Assembly (NCBI GenBank): GCA_963995505.1
Contig: OZ023184.1
Span: forward strand, 4,650,001 to 4,714,000
Origin: Hypericum androsaemum
Lineage: Eukaryota; Streptophyta; Magnoliopsida; Malpighiales; Hypericaceae
Length of the DNA: 64,000 nucleotides
Direction of reading: 5' to 3'
Below, in pieces: positions 13,884 through 24,693 of the stretch; positions within the stretch are counted from its first letter, which is position 1; the number at the start of each line of letters is the position of its first letter. Both the position numbers and the translations under genes were made by a program. The notes under the pieces were generated by a model that made no database searches, was not told the origin of the DNA, and was given only the letters and a program-made list of their open reading frames with translations.

Positions 13884-14981
13884 GGGAAAATTACTCTCAA
13901 GTCCCTCGGGTTTGCTTAAATATACTCAAAAGTTCCTCCTGTTCACAAAATACATTCCTACATCCCTCTAGTTTGCTTTTATTATACTTTCAGATCCCTA
14001 AATGAGTTTTTTTCTTTTTTTGTCATTGAAATGATAAAAATACCCTTGGAAGCATCAGACACCAAACACGTGGAACGCGACTTCCTCCTTCGTCCGCAGG
14101 AAGCAACAGGTCGATGATATTCCCCCAACGAGAAGCGTCCTCAGTGAGCCTCCTCTTGCAAAGTCGCTTCCCTCCTCCTCGGGACTGCTCTTTTCCCTAG
14201 ACCTAATCATCAAAAGGCGACCGCGACTCCCCTCTCCTCCAATCGACCCCGATGATGACTATCCTCTTCTCTAATCGACAACGATGGGGACTTCCCTCTC
14301 CTCTAATCAACCTCGTCGGTAGGCTCGAGATTGGCCTTCAGCTGCTCCTCAAGGTCAGGTCTGAGGGGGGACCCACCACCAGCGATCTCCTCTGCGTGGG
14401 AGGCATCAACGTGAATGAGTCAGAGGCCGAGCTCGGCGGTCGGTGGATCCAAGGTAGAGAACGAGCTGATAGGGGGCGAAGTCGGCGCTGGGCGGCGCAG
14501 GGGAGGACGGCGAAAGGGCCTCGATCTTACCATTGGAGAGGCAGGAGAGCGGCACGTGCTCGACATGGGTTTGATTTTGTTTGATTTTAATCTGGGCTGG
14601 CGCTCTTCTTCTTCGCTCTTTTTCTTCTACTCTTTCCTATTTCGTGTTGATTTTGTTTGATTTTAATTTGGGAAAATTTGTTTGATTTTGATTTAGTGTT
14701 GATTTGATTAGATGAGTCGATTGGGTTTGGATTTTTTAGTTGCTGGCAACGAGAACAAGAAGTTGATGACGTCAGCAATCTAAAGGAAGAAGATGATTTT
14801 TTTTTCTCTAAGGATATTTTGGTCATTTTATTGATAAAAATGAAAAAAGAGCTGCTAACATGCATCAGGGACCCGAAAGTATAATAAAAGTAAACTAGAG
14901 GAACAACATGATCATTTTTCAAACAGGAGGGACTTTTGAGTATATTTAAGCAAACTCGAAGGACTTGAGTGTAATTTTTCC
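13884..14981. mobile_element. Non-autonomous Mutator-like TIR element (TIR-3, nested)
   Basis: Ends read GGGAAAATTACTCTCAAGTC and, on the complement of the right side, GGAAAAATTACACTCAAGTC. An exact 9-bp duplication, TAAATTAAT, lies at 13875-13883 and 14982-14990. The TIRs extend through a phrase about tttgcttaaatatactcaaaag. The interior (about 14060-14580) is GC-rich without a transposase frame. It sits wholly inside TIR-2, so it is the younger of the two. Confidence 0.87.
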
Positions 14982-15326
14982 TAAATTAATCGGTGAAAAT
15001 TCCACCAATCGGAAAACGACGCGACGACAAACTTTCGCTCGCCTAAACTTCGTCGGGAATACGGCCACCACTCCTCCTCGTTGCTGGCGTAATGAGGAGA
15101 ATCGAGATGGCGTGGCGATGGGTGTGAGACCAAATCTCTCTCTCCGTCATCAAATTCGGAACCAATCGCTGGATCTAGGAAGGCGGAGCTTAAGGTGGCT
15201 ACGACAGGGACGATTGTTCGGGGAGTTGAGTAGCTCCGACCCGTTGGCAACCCTTGCCCAACGAAGTCTAGCCTCTCCCTCCCCTCTACATGACTTGCGA
15301 TCGGCTTCGTCCTCTCTTCAATTGGC

Positions 15327-15677
15327 TTGGACCAGCGCCCTTCGAACCTAGACCTCGGCGGCAACCTCGCCCCTGTCTTTGAGCATTGCCCTGAAATCCA
15401 GTCGTTCGACCTCTCAGCATTCTACTACTGGATTGATGATGTCACCCCGGAGCTCCGGGCATACCCGGACATCGCCAGATCGCTGACCTCGCTGGATCTT
15501 CTTACCGTCTCGCCAACCCCGACTAGGTTTCTAGTCGTCTGCGTCTTTGATCAGGCGTATTTGGGTTCGTCGACGATGGGTCGAATGGGTCACCGTTGTG
15601 CGCAACTTCTCGGAGATGTCCGAGTCGGTTGTCGGAGATGGAGGGGATGGGTCGGAGAAGACAACTTAGGGGTATAA
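15327..15677 (+). pseudogene. Possible captured host-gene fragment inside TIR-2 (LRR-like)
   Basis: A 116-codon open frame lies inside the GC-rich interior of the outer TIR element. Part of it (HCPEIQSFDLSAFYYW, then SLTSLDLLTV) has the spacing of leucine-rich repeats of the kind found in F-box/LRR proteins. The resemblance is by eye and weak. If right, this would be a Pack-MULE style capture; otherwise it is a chance frame in GC-rich DNA. Confidence 0.25.
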
Positions 15678-15844
15678 TGGTCATTTCAGTAACAAAATAA
15701 TAATATTTTGACCGCTGATTTCAGCGAGGGGTCTGAGAGTATAATAAAACCAAACTTCGAGAAATTTTTAATCGATTGTTGAAAAACATGGAGGTGAAAG
15801 ATGAATATACCAAACACCACGAGCATAATTTTTCCATAAAATTA

Positions 15845-18800
15845 CGACCATTTTCATGATCTGACTTTCTATTATTATTTTGGGCAAGTTCCTCTCCCTA
15901 CTTTCTCAATTGTTGACGGCAGCTCAGGTCATCTACCTTTTTTTTTGTAACCTCAGGTCATGTACCTTTCGGTCCCTCTTCGGTCCTTTTTACTGTGCAT
16001 ATAAATGGCCCGGCGATGATGCACCCCTGGGTGTTTGACACGTGGTATTTCATATATTTACTAGATCACATTTGGGGTCACAAAGTACGAATAATCACCT
16101 AGATTAACAGACAAAATAATTATTCTAGATTAATTAAAAAATTTTGAATTCAAATAATTGTGAATGCAATAATATTTACTACTTGTTGAGAGAATTTTTT
16201 TTATAAGTCGATTTGATTTAAAAATGTGAGAAAAATTTACAGATACACGAGTTTACATAGGTTTACGAACTTGTCGAGAGAGTTATTATTATTATTGGGA
16301 AGAAATCAGAATTATTTGGGGAAGGTGATGCCATTGCAGGGGAGGGGGGCCAGAGGGAATAGAGACAGAAAGGTCCCATAAAAAGCCCATGACTTCAATT
16401 TGACAGGTTGTTCTTGTATTTGCAAAAGGAATAGTTGTTGACGTGTCCTTTTTGCCCTTTCTTCTGCGAGTGAGGGAGGAGTAGTTTGTTGCTTGTGTAA
16501 GACCCTTAACGCGTGCGCTCTGCTCTTCACAGGTAGCATGAAATTTACCAACTTTTAGTTCCTTGCAGTATCTTTACCCCTCCCACCAGCATTCCCACCA
16601 TTTTTTTACTGCTCATTGCTAATTTATTCGTTGTCCCGTGTACTTTAAACTAAGGAGTAAAAATCGATAAGAGTTGTTGTAAGTGACTAGTGACTTGTAT
16701 TTACTTAAAAGGAGATTTTTGGTTCAAGTCTCATAAAACGTATAAAATATTATTGAAAAAATCACCACTAAAATGTGCTCGATAGTGCTCTATCTAAATA
16801 TCAGAATTTACGCCAAAAAAATAAAGATTAAAGAGCTTTGGTGTTTTGCAGTCTTAGTATTCTAATTCATAAACGCCTCCTTAAATGAAACACCTTTTTA
16901 AGCATTTAACTGAAGTTTGCATGTACAACATCATGTGCTCGCAAGAGTTTAAACACTTTAACCCCTAAAAAAAGAATTTAAACACTGTCATACAAATAAA
17001 AGTTAGTCAAAGTGGTAATAGATTTATATTCATTTAAAAAATCTTCCGTTTAAGTATTGCAAACATAAAAAATATTATTGAGAGAGTCACACTTTGTAAA
17101 TAAGATTCGACAATATTGATTCTTATACGAGAGATTGAAATGAGGTAGCATAACCCACAAACTTGCTTTGAATACCATATATATTGCTTTTTTTATGAAT
17201 AAGTGACTTATATTCACAAAAATGCATTAGTAGATGCTTGAGAGCTAAGCATCAAATCCAATAACAGGTTACACCAAGGGATCTCAACAAAGAGAATACA
17301 AAAATATCTTGACCATCTAATTCGTCGACCAAATCAGCCATTCATTTGCTCGAATAATTACCGAATGTAGTAAGAGTTGCTGATTAAAAAAAAGTACCAT
17401 AAAAAATAAACCGATTTCGAAGATTTCAAATGCACCACCAAATAATTCTATCTGTATACATTGTCCAATTCATTAATATACCACGTCGATTAATATCTTG
17501 CGAACAATGTGAGTAAATTTCATTATTCCTTCGAACAAGATTTCATCATTTCAATAAGTCAATTCAATAAAAATAAGAATAGTCTTTTGGTCACATGCTT
17601 TTTTACGATAAAACCAATCATGCCCAAATGTCTATTTCAGTGGCTCAATCAATTTTTTTGATAAGTAGCGTCTCAATCAATTGAGGGTTCGTTTTCAATA
17701 AGACGGCCACATTGCCATCTGACACATTACTATTTTAAAAAGTGGATTGAGTGATAAAATTAAAACCCACCACCGTCAAGTTTGAATAGTGAACTTACTT
17801 GATGACCCGTCTTATTCTCAACCTGCCTAACTCCTTTTTGCAATTTAAAAAAACTCCTTTTTTGCAAGTTGAAAATATTAATTTCCAAAAAGCACGTGCC
17901 TTAGGAATTCGGCTTATACATTATTACCCGGACCGGACATGCATCCCAATTAGCAGCAATATGATTTCAAAAAATGTTGAGAGAAAAACAACAAACTCAT
18001 CAATAAATAAGTTATTTTAGTTTAATAAAAAAATTAAGTTCGAATTTGTGAAAATTTTGAACGTTCTATCCAACTAAAACTGAGATTAATCAATCTGTCA
18101 ATATATTATATGGTATAAAAACTGTTGTGATGCTTTAAAAATGGCGAGAAACAATTACCAAGATATTTGATTTTTTTTACCAACATGTAATTCAGTTTTG
18201 TCTTTTTTAATGATAAAGATTTTTACAAATTCACATACTAACAAAAAAATCATTGCAAATATGAAAAAAGAAAACTCTATACCAAAAAATCAAATCAAAA
18301 CTACAAGATAGAGGAAAAACAAAAAGGTTAACATCTACCTTTTTTTGGTTTATACCTTGGGTATCCGTACAACTGAATTGACTAATTCAAAGAGCTAAAT
18401 AAGACAATTGAAAAATGACAAATCTCTTTCAATAAATATTTAATATTGCATTCATCAATGTTCAAATTAATTTAAATATAATGAGTCATTATCCGGTTGA
18501 TCTAAATCTCATCAGTAGTTTACATCTGCTATAGATCTCGTACATTTAGGGTGGGAAACCACACCAAAGTAAATGCCTAATGGGTCTGAGATCTCACGCC
18601 AGCCCGTATTTGTTTCGGCAAGGCGTCTGGCCCATTTATTACGGCCACTTTTGGTTTTTGCCTTTTTCGTTAAGTGCCTTATTTCTGTCTAAAATTCAAA
18701 ACAAGCCAACGCCCAACAGTACACCAAAGTATTTGACTAAATCCAATTTTTTCTTTATACGAAATATAGTTTCTTCTTGACTATCGTAATTATAACACAT

Positions 18801-19305
18801 GTATCTTGCATAATAGATTAAAAAATAGTTGATGGAATTTATCATTCAATAAACAGAAAATATGTTTAATTTATCAGTAAGTATATGAAAGAGAGCAGAT
18901 TTCTTCAGTGCAATCACTCGAGCTCACATTTCAAGATCTTTTCTTATTCCCTCTAGTGCACAGCAATCTCATTCTACAATGGAGTTTGGAGTTTGCAATT
19001 ACGAGAGGTTTAAAAGTCGATTAGATTGCTGCTTCTATCTAACCGAAGAAATCAAACGTTATACTTTGAGAGCTCACTTACCCTTGAAATCAGAAGTGAA
19101 AGAGATGGGTAGTTAGAGTTTAGGGGCAAGCGATTTGATGTGACCTCGTCTATGATTCATTCCGAACAACTTCAACGATGACGTAAAATTTACGGTTTAC
19201 GTAAACAATTGTTTTATTGTAAGAGTACCTCTCTTTATTTTTATTACGTGCAAATAGAATATGAATATAATTTACCTAAACCTTGAATGTGAACGTTGAT
19301 AAAAT
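15845..19305. other. Intergenic DNA with SINE-like fragments
   Basis: No supported gene. Two related fragments at about 16690-16815 and 16995-17115 share a layout of 'toward tatttactt ... ggttcaagtctc ... aaaatattattga ... agtcac', which resembles a degraded tRNA-derived SINE with a Pol III B box. A similar fragment is at about 18000-18110. Just after the outer TIR element (about 15930-15985) there is a duplicated cctcaggtcatgtacc-like phrase. Confidence 0.4.
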
Positions 19306-19677
19306 ATGATCATTAACAATGTCGATGAACTTAACTTTCTTTTTCCAACTTTATGTCCCTTTTGTGGCGATTTCGATGAAAATGCTATGCATCTTTTTTT
19401 CAACTGTAAATTCACTTGGCCAACTTGGAACTTCTTCGTCAAGAAGATTGGTGTTCAGTGGTGCGGTGGGGGAGATGATATCTCAAATTGCCTAAACCAA
19501 TGGATGGATTTGGTCAGTAATGATGTACTTGAGAAGGTCTGGTTCATCATTTTTGGATCAGTTATGTGGAAAATGTGGTTACATCGAAACCAGACAATTT
19601 TTGATAGTGTAAATGTTGATAGGAGCATCTTATGTATCCTATCATCTTCCATGGGCATGAATGATTATGTTGGGTGA
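19306..19677 (+). pseudogene. LINE (non-LTR retrotransposon) 3' remnant, zf-RVT domain
   Basis: The frame encodes CPFCGDFDENAMHLFFNC followed by a Trp-rich segment and VWFIIFGSVMWKMWLHRN. This is the zinc-binding region (zf-RVT) that follows the reverse transcriptase in plant L1-type elements and RT-like proteins. A stop lies just upstream in frame and no RT core is present, so this is a 5'-truncated copy, as is common for LINEs. Downstream to about 19820 the sequence (tttttgtaattatttctta..., ending in an A run) fits a LINE 3' UTR. Confidence 0.75.
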
Positions 19678-20207
19678 AGATCTTGAAGGATTATAGTCAC
19701 CAGCATGAATGGTTATGCTGACTGATTAGGTAGGAGGGTAGTAAAACATTAGCAGTATAGCTTTTTGTAATTATTTCTTACGATTTTAGTAAAATATCTT
19801 AACTTATCCAAAAAAATGCCTGTTATACTTGATTTTCTCCTCCGGGCATTAAACAGCAATGAGAGTCATTCTGTTTATAGAAAAAAAAAATTGGTGCCAT
19901 TTGTAATTTGACAATTCTTTTTCAATTTGGACAGGCTACAATTCTTAAAAAGCACACAAGTATCTCCACAAATTTCTCGTTTTGTAATTTGGAAACATTA
20001 AGTAGTCATCTTATTGTGGCAAATAGGAGAATCCTTTCCTACACTTCTATCCATCCATTGCGACGCAGATGAAATATACTTTGGAAGAAATGCATAATTT
20101 AATCGAGAGATTTTGAGTTCGAGTACTTAGAAATACAAAATTTTTAAATATTTGTTAGTAGAACTTTGTCATCATTTAAAATACTACTCAGAAGTTGTGC
20201 GAACGAA
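19678..20207. other. LINE 3' tail and intergenic DNA
   Basis: The first about 140 bp are probably the LINE 3' UTR ending near an A run at 19812. The rest is AT-rich with a SINE-like B-box phrase (gagttcgagtact) near 20114. Confidence 0.4.
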
Positions 20208-20214
20208 GTGAGAT

Positions 20215-20763
20215 AATCAGGAAGTGGGTGATCGAAGTCGAATTGGGTGACCAAAGTGGAAAGTCTTTGAAGTTGGGTGATCAAAGTGGAAAGTCGATGA
20301 AACTGGGTGATCAAAGTGCTTAGTCCAAGAAATCGGGTGATCATAGTGGAAAGTCCAAGAAATTTACTGATCGAAGTGGGAAGTCCAAGAAATTGGGTGA
20401 TCAAAGTGTGAAGTCTTATAAATTTTTTTGAGAAGGAAGAAGTCCTATAAATTGGAAGATCAAAGTGGAAAGTCTTGGAAGTTGGGTGATCGAAGTGGAA
20501 AGTTCATGAAATTGGGTAATTAAAGTGGAAGGTCAATAAATTTATCTGATAAAGGTGGAAAGTCCATAAATTGGGTGATCGAAGTGCTAAGTCCATAAAT
20601 TGGGTGATCGCAGTGGAGTCAAGAAAGTTGGGTGATCAAAGTGTGAAGTCCAGGAAATTGAGTGATCAAAGTGGAAAGTCAAGGAAATTGGATGTTTAAT
20701 GTGGAATTCTAGGAAATTGGATGATCAATGTGGAAAGTCGTGGAAGTTGGGTAATCGAAATGC
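20215..20763. repeat. 30-bp minisatellite
   Basis: About 18 degenerate tandem units with the consensus 'ttgggtgatcaaagtggaaa' followed by 'gtccaagaaa' (30 bp in all). Because the period is a multiple of three, a frame stays open on the minus strand (20144-20404) as a 10-residue repeat of the type FLGLSTLITQ. I treat that frame as a by-product. Units vary by substitutions and a few indels (for example near 20425-20450). Confidence 0.88.
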
Positions 20764-20956
20764 AATAATATGTAGAATTCGAGTTTTCTTTTCCTAATAA
20801 ATTTTTTAAAATGGCTCGTTTCTAATTAATGAAGCAGTGTATCCATATGGCCAAATTGTATGTAATATAACCACACAAGGTATTGTCAAATTTGAGGAGA
20901 TTCAGGGTTCAAACCTTGATAAAATATAATTGCGTGAAAAAATTACATTAAAAAAA

Positions 20957-23488
20957 GGGAAAATTTTATTTTAGTATCCTATAGTTTGACCGATTAACAC
21001 TTACTACCCTATGATAAAAAAAACTTCTTAAAAGGGTTCCGTGAGGTTTCAAAAAGACCTCATAGGCAGTTGCTCCGTGCCCGAACTTAAAACTACGTTG
21101 TTTTGATGTATGCGTGGCATGCTAGCTTGACTTTTTTTAACCCCGCTGTTGGTGACGTGTTCGCGGTTCAATTTCAATAGAGATAATTACCCTAAGGTCT
21201 ATGGTGTTTGAGCAAATCCCTTTTTTAGTCCTTACTATTTTCAATAATCTTATTCGGTCCTTCTAATTTGAAATAATGCACTTTTTTAGTCTCTCGCTGA
21301 CGTCAGCAGTCAACACAATTTTTTAATGATCTTTATACCCTTCCAATTAAAAAAAAATCTCTATCTTCCCTGACCAAACACAACCCGTCGCCGGTTCCAC
21401 TGTACTTAGAACTTCGACAATCTCTCGAAGGTTGTAAGGTTGAGCAGCATCGTTTAGTGATAAAATTGGGCATCGGCGTTGACAGCAGGGAAGAGGATGA
21501 ACTAGAGGTCCATGGACGACGGCGGCGGCGATACTATTCATAATCACAGAGAGCTTCACCATTCCTCTTCATGGGAATGACACAAAGGGGGATTTGAACG
21601 ACCCTGTCGGAGCCCTCGCATCCGACGATGTTGGAGATCTGGCGGCCGAGGTGAGGACCTTCTCAAGAGCGCTGGGGCGGGCGAGGAGGCAGTGGAGGTC
21701 GATGATCCTGCCGGGAGGGCAGCCTGCCATTCATCGATGATCCTCGCTTGCTGTCGCCTATTTCTTCCTGGAGCATCGCCATCCATAGGAAAATGAAAAC
21801 AGTCGCTAAGACTAGGTTTTTGTCTCTCGATTTGGGCAGGAAAAAAAATGACGACTCGCCGTTCGACGAGTTTGTGGCTTTGAAGATATATTGGTGAACC
21901 CTCCCAATTCGATGATTATGGTTCATTGGGGGCTTGACTGAAAGATTTAGCTTTTTATTGATTTTGTCGTGCTTATTTTTGGTTTAGCTTCTGGTTGATT
22001 TTAATTGAAAATTTTTGATTTGAGGAAGAAGATGTAAGGAGGAAGATGAAGAAGATGCCTGGAAAAGAATATGGTCTTTTTTAAAAAAAAAATTGTGACT
22101 TTTTTCATAGGGGTATAATGGTCATTAAATAGTTATATTGACTGCTGACATTAGCGGTGGATCCACCAGGGACCAAAAAGGGCTATTATTTCAAACTAGA
22201 AGGACCGAAAAAGGCTTTTGAAAACAGTAAAGACTAAAAGAAGGATTTTCTCAAATACCTAGGACCTTAGGGCAATTATCCCATTTCAATAACAATCCCA
22301 TATTAATTTATTATTTTTCAAAAAACTCCTCTTTTAATATGTTAAATATCTAATCCCATCCAAAACCCTAGCATTCACTCTTTCAACTCTCATCTCTCCC
22401 AAACCGAAAATTCCATCCCTCACGCTCTTCTGTCATTTTTCAAACGAAAAAGCTCAAGAATGCTTCCACTACCAATTTAAACCCAGAGAAGCAAATCTGC
22501 CACTTTTCAAGTCTGGGTTGCCCACTCACATGAAGACTTCAAGAAACAATGAAAGCTTCAAAAAAACCTGTAACCATTTCAACTTAGAGAAACAAATTAA
22601 AGCGTTCCATTTGGATTGAAAGTTTTAAACTCGCAAACGGTTTAAACTTGGACAAGAAATTCCACCACTCCCAAACGAAAGGCTAAAAATGCTTCCAAGT
22701 TATAACCCACTAATAACCTAAAAAAAGAGATGGACGCATAGAGATGGCTTCTCCAATCATTCAAACACCAAAACCATCCAAAAAGATAATCAACATTTAT
22801 TCAACCACGACCTCAAACAATCTCAAATCCATATTATAGGAGTGAATCCCAATCGACGGCCATCTGGTAGCACTTGGATACAAGGAAATGCTCGACGGAT
22901 TGGTCCTTGGAGAGAACCGGCTCCTCCTCGGCGGTGGACATCGCACCTAAACCCTAACGACGAAGTGTGGGACGCTCTTGGCTCCGGTATTCAGAGTGAC
23001 AGGGAACACCCTTGTTTCTTCTCCCGACGCAAGCCACGACCCTTGAAGCCCAATTGCTAACATTGGTTTGGGTCTAGGGTTCAGTTCATTCCAAATAATA
23101 CAGAAACCATGTAGCCCTGGAACCGGAAAATGTGGCCCTGGAACCGGAAAATGTGTCTGCCAGAATTTCTAAGTAATGGCATTTGGTTTACTTGCTTGTT
23201 TAAGCATCGCTGTCGTTATTGGTTTGAGGGTGATTTTGGGTTTTGGTGTTCGAGAGAGAGGGAGGTGGGCAATCTGTCTTCTAGACAATTTAGCGACACC
23301 GAAAGAAATATTTTTTCAAGTTGGCATGCCACATAGGCAAAAAAACGTAGCGTTTTAAGTTTGGGCAGGGGAGCAGCTGCCCGTGAGGTTCTTTTGAAAC
23401 TTCTAGGACTCCTTTAAGAAGTTTTTTATTATAGAGTTGTAAGTATCAATCGGCCAAAATACAGCGTACTAAAGTGAAGTTTTCCCTT
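20957..23488. mobile_element. Non-autonomous Mutator-like TIR element (TIR-4, outer)
   Basis: The left end starts GGGAAAATTTTATTTTAGTA and the complement of the right end reads GGGAAAACTTCACTTTAGTA. Further in, both sides share phrases such as tagtttgaccgatta (left) and ttggccgattgatact (right complement), and cctcataggcagttgctcc against the right-side counterpart. The flanks carry TTAAAAAAA at 20948-20956 and 23489-23497, so the 9-bp duplication is credible though in low-complexity DNA; the right edge could shift by 2 bp. Element TIR-5 is nested in it. The non-nested interior includes a 21-bp tandem duplication at about 23112-23153. Confidence 0.75.
21180..22282. mobile_element. Non-autonomous Mutator-like TIR element (TIR-5, nested)
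   Basis: Left end reads GAGATAATTACCCTAAGGTC and the complement of the right end GGGATAATTGCCCTAAGGTC. An exact 9-bp duplication, ATTTCAATA, is at 21171-21179 and 22283-22291. The TIRs extend about 150 bp through phrases such as 'aaatccctttttt' and 'ctgacgtcagcagtcaa'. The interior is GC-rich around 21500-21790 with frames on the minus strand but no transposase. Confidence 0.85.
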
Positions 23489-23497
23489 TTAAAAAAA

Positions 23498-24009
23498 GTG
23501 AGCTTAATAAGTTGATGGCCCTGTGATGCGTGACGATGTGCAAAGGCCAAGTAATTTTGGTTGATGGCCCTGTGATTTGACCCCCTCCACCTTTTTGTTC
23601 ATATTATGGCTTACATCATCTAAATTTCATTGAGTTGAGTCCAAATTCATCTCTTTGTTTTATTTTCTGTTTCCCATCACTTGTCTAATTGATGAATTAG
23701 TATACTGGGCAACCGCTAGATCCAAATATTTAAGAACTCTTTTTTGAAGGGAAAGATTCAACATTTGGAAAAAAGTTCAAAGGAGTTGAAAGACAAAATG
23801 GACCCCACGGCCCATAGGATAAAAGTCAAGGCCCAATCCATAACATTGTTGAAACTTTGGCCCTAATCAGTACCAGAAACTCAAGTGCTGAATTTAACAA
23901 AAATTTTAACTGGGGAATAATTAGATAACTAGTGATTTAAAATTTATTAATTGAATATCCATCTGTGTCGACATATCATCTTTATGTGGATGACGTGACT
24001 TACCAACAC
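23498..24009. other. Intergenic segment with a diverged copy at 28.8 kb
   Basis: No gene. About 23530-23880 aligns by eye with 28790-29165 in the same orientation (shared phrases include gttgatgg, ccctcc, tgttcata, ccaaattcatct, ccaaatatt, aaggcccaat). The two copies flank the prolylcarboxypeptidase-like gene. Confidence 0.4.
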
Positions 24010-24018
24010 AACTTTTTT

Positions 24019-24382
24019 GGGAGCGGATTTGGTCCTGGAAGGCCAAATCCAACCAGGACCATCCTGGACGATTCAATGGTTGATTTAGTTATGATTCAAT
24101 GGTTCACTTAATTATGATTCAATGGTCTACCTAGTTATGATTCAATGGTCCGTTTTTTCCCGTCCCGGATAAACCGGGGTCTGTCTCAGTTACCCAGTTA
24201 CGATTCAATGGTTTATTCAATTACGATTCAATGGTTTACCCAGTTATGATTCAATGGTTGTGGGCTTTTTTTATTTTGCACCCTCGTATTTCTGCATTTT
24301 TGTAAAATAGTCCTCGCGTGTCCTTCAATAAAAATCCTCCAGCACCGTGCTGGATTTGGCCTCCAGGACCAAATCCGGTCCC
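24019..24382. mobile_element. Short TIR MITE with 9-bp duplication
   Basis: The ends read GGGAGCGGATTTGGTCCTGG and, on the complement of the right side, GGGACCGGATTTGGTCCTGG. The exact duplication AACTTTTTT flanks it at 24010-24018 and 24383-24391. The body of 364 bp holds about seven copies of a 12-bp motif, atgattcaatgg, spaced at 24-30 bp. Duplication length suggests a Mutator-type transposase in trans. It lies about 310 bp beyond the stop codon of the carboxypeptidase gene. Confidence 0.85.
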
Positions 24383-24693
24383 AACTTTTTTCGTCCGCGA
24401 GGAAAATCATATGGGAAGTCGTAAAAATTTTAAAATCAACCACCAACTCTTTATTTTCCAAAAAATTCAACCTTGCCATTAATGTCTGTTCCAACAACTT
24501 AATAGCTGATTCTCAAAACTACTGAACAGCTGAAGCAGATGAAATTCCAATAATCCTTTTTTTAGTGTGAAACAATAATTCATTCTCCAATAAATACAAG
24601 TCTTCTGACTATAGACTACAATCTCACTGGAGACCACTTAGTTCCATTCGGTTCCGTGCAATTGTTATTATTATTTTGTACGTTATTGTGCCT

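Larger units (their letters stand above)
13704..15835. mobile_element. Non-autonomous Mutator-like TIR element (TIR-2, outer)
   Basis: The left end starts GGGAAAATCATGCTCTATGT and the complement of the right end reads GGAAAAATTATGCTCGTGGT. The exact 9-bp duplication ATAAAATTA flanks it at 13695-13703 and 15836-15844. Further inside, both ends share tttggttttattatactctc. A related element (13884-14981) has inserted near its left end. The right interior (about 15040-15680) is GC-rich and has open frames on both strands but no transposase. Confidence 0.85.

Noticed and set aside
14252..14660. Arg-rich plus-strand frames
   Set aside because: They lie in the GC-rich interior of a TIR element and show no family; probably chance frames.
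20144..20404. Repeat-protein frame or CRISPR-like array
   Set aside because: The repeat is a continuous minisatellite without spacers in a plant genome; the frame is a consequence of the 30-bp period.
21556..21926. Minus-strand frames of 76 and 87 codons
   Set aside because: Inside TIR-5, Arg/Pro/Ser-rich, overlapping each other in different frames; no domain.
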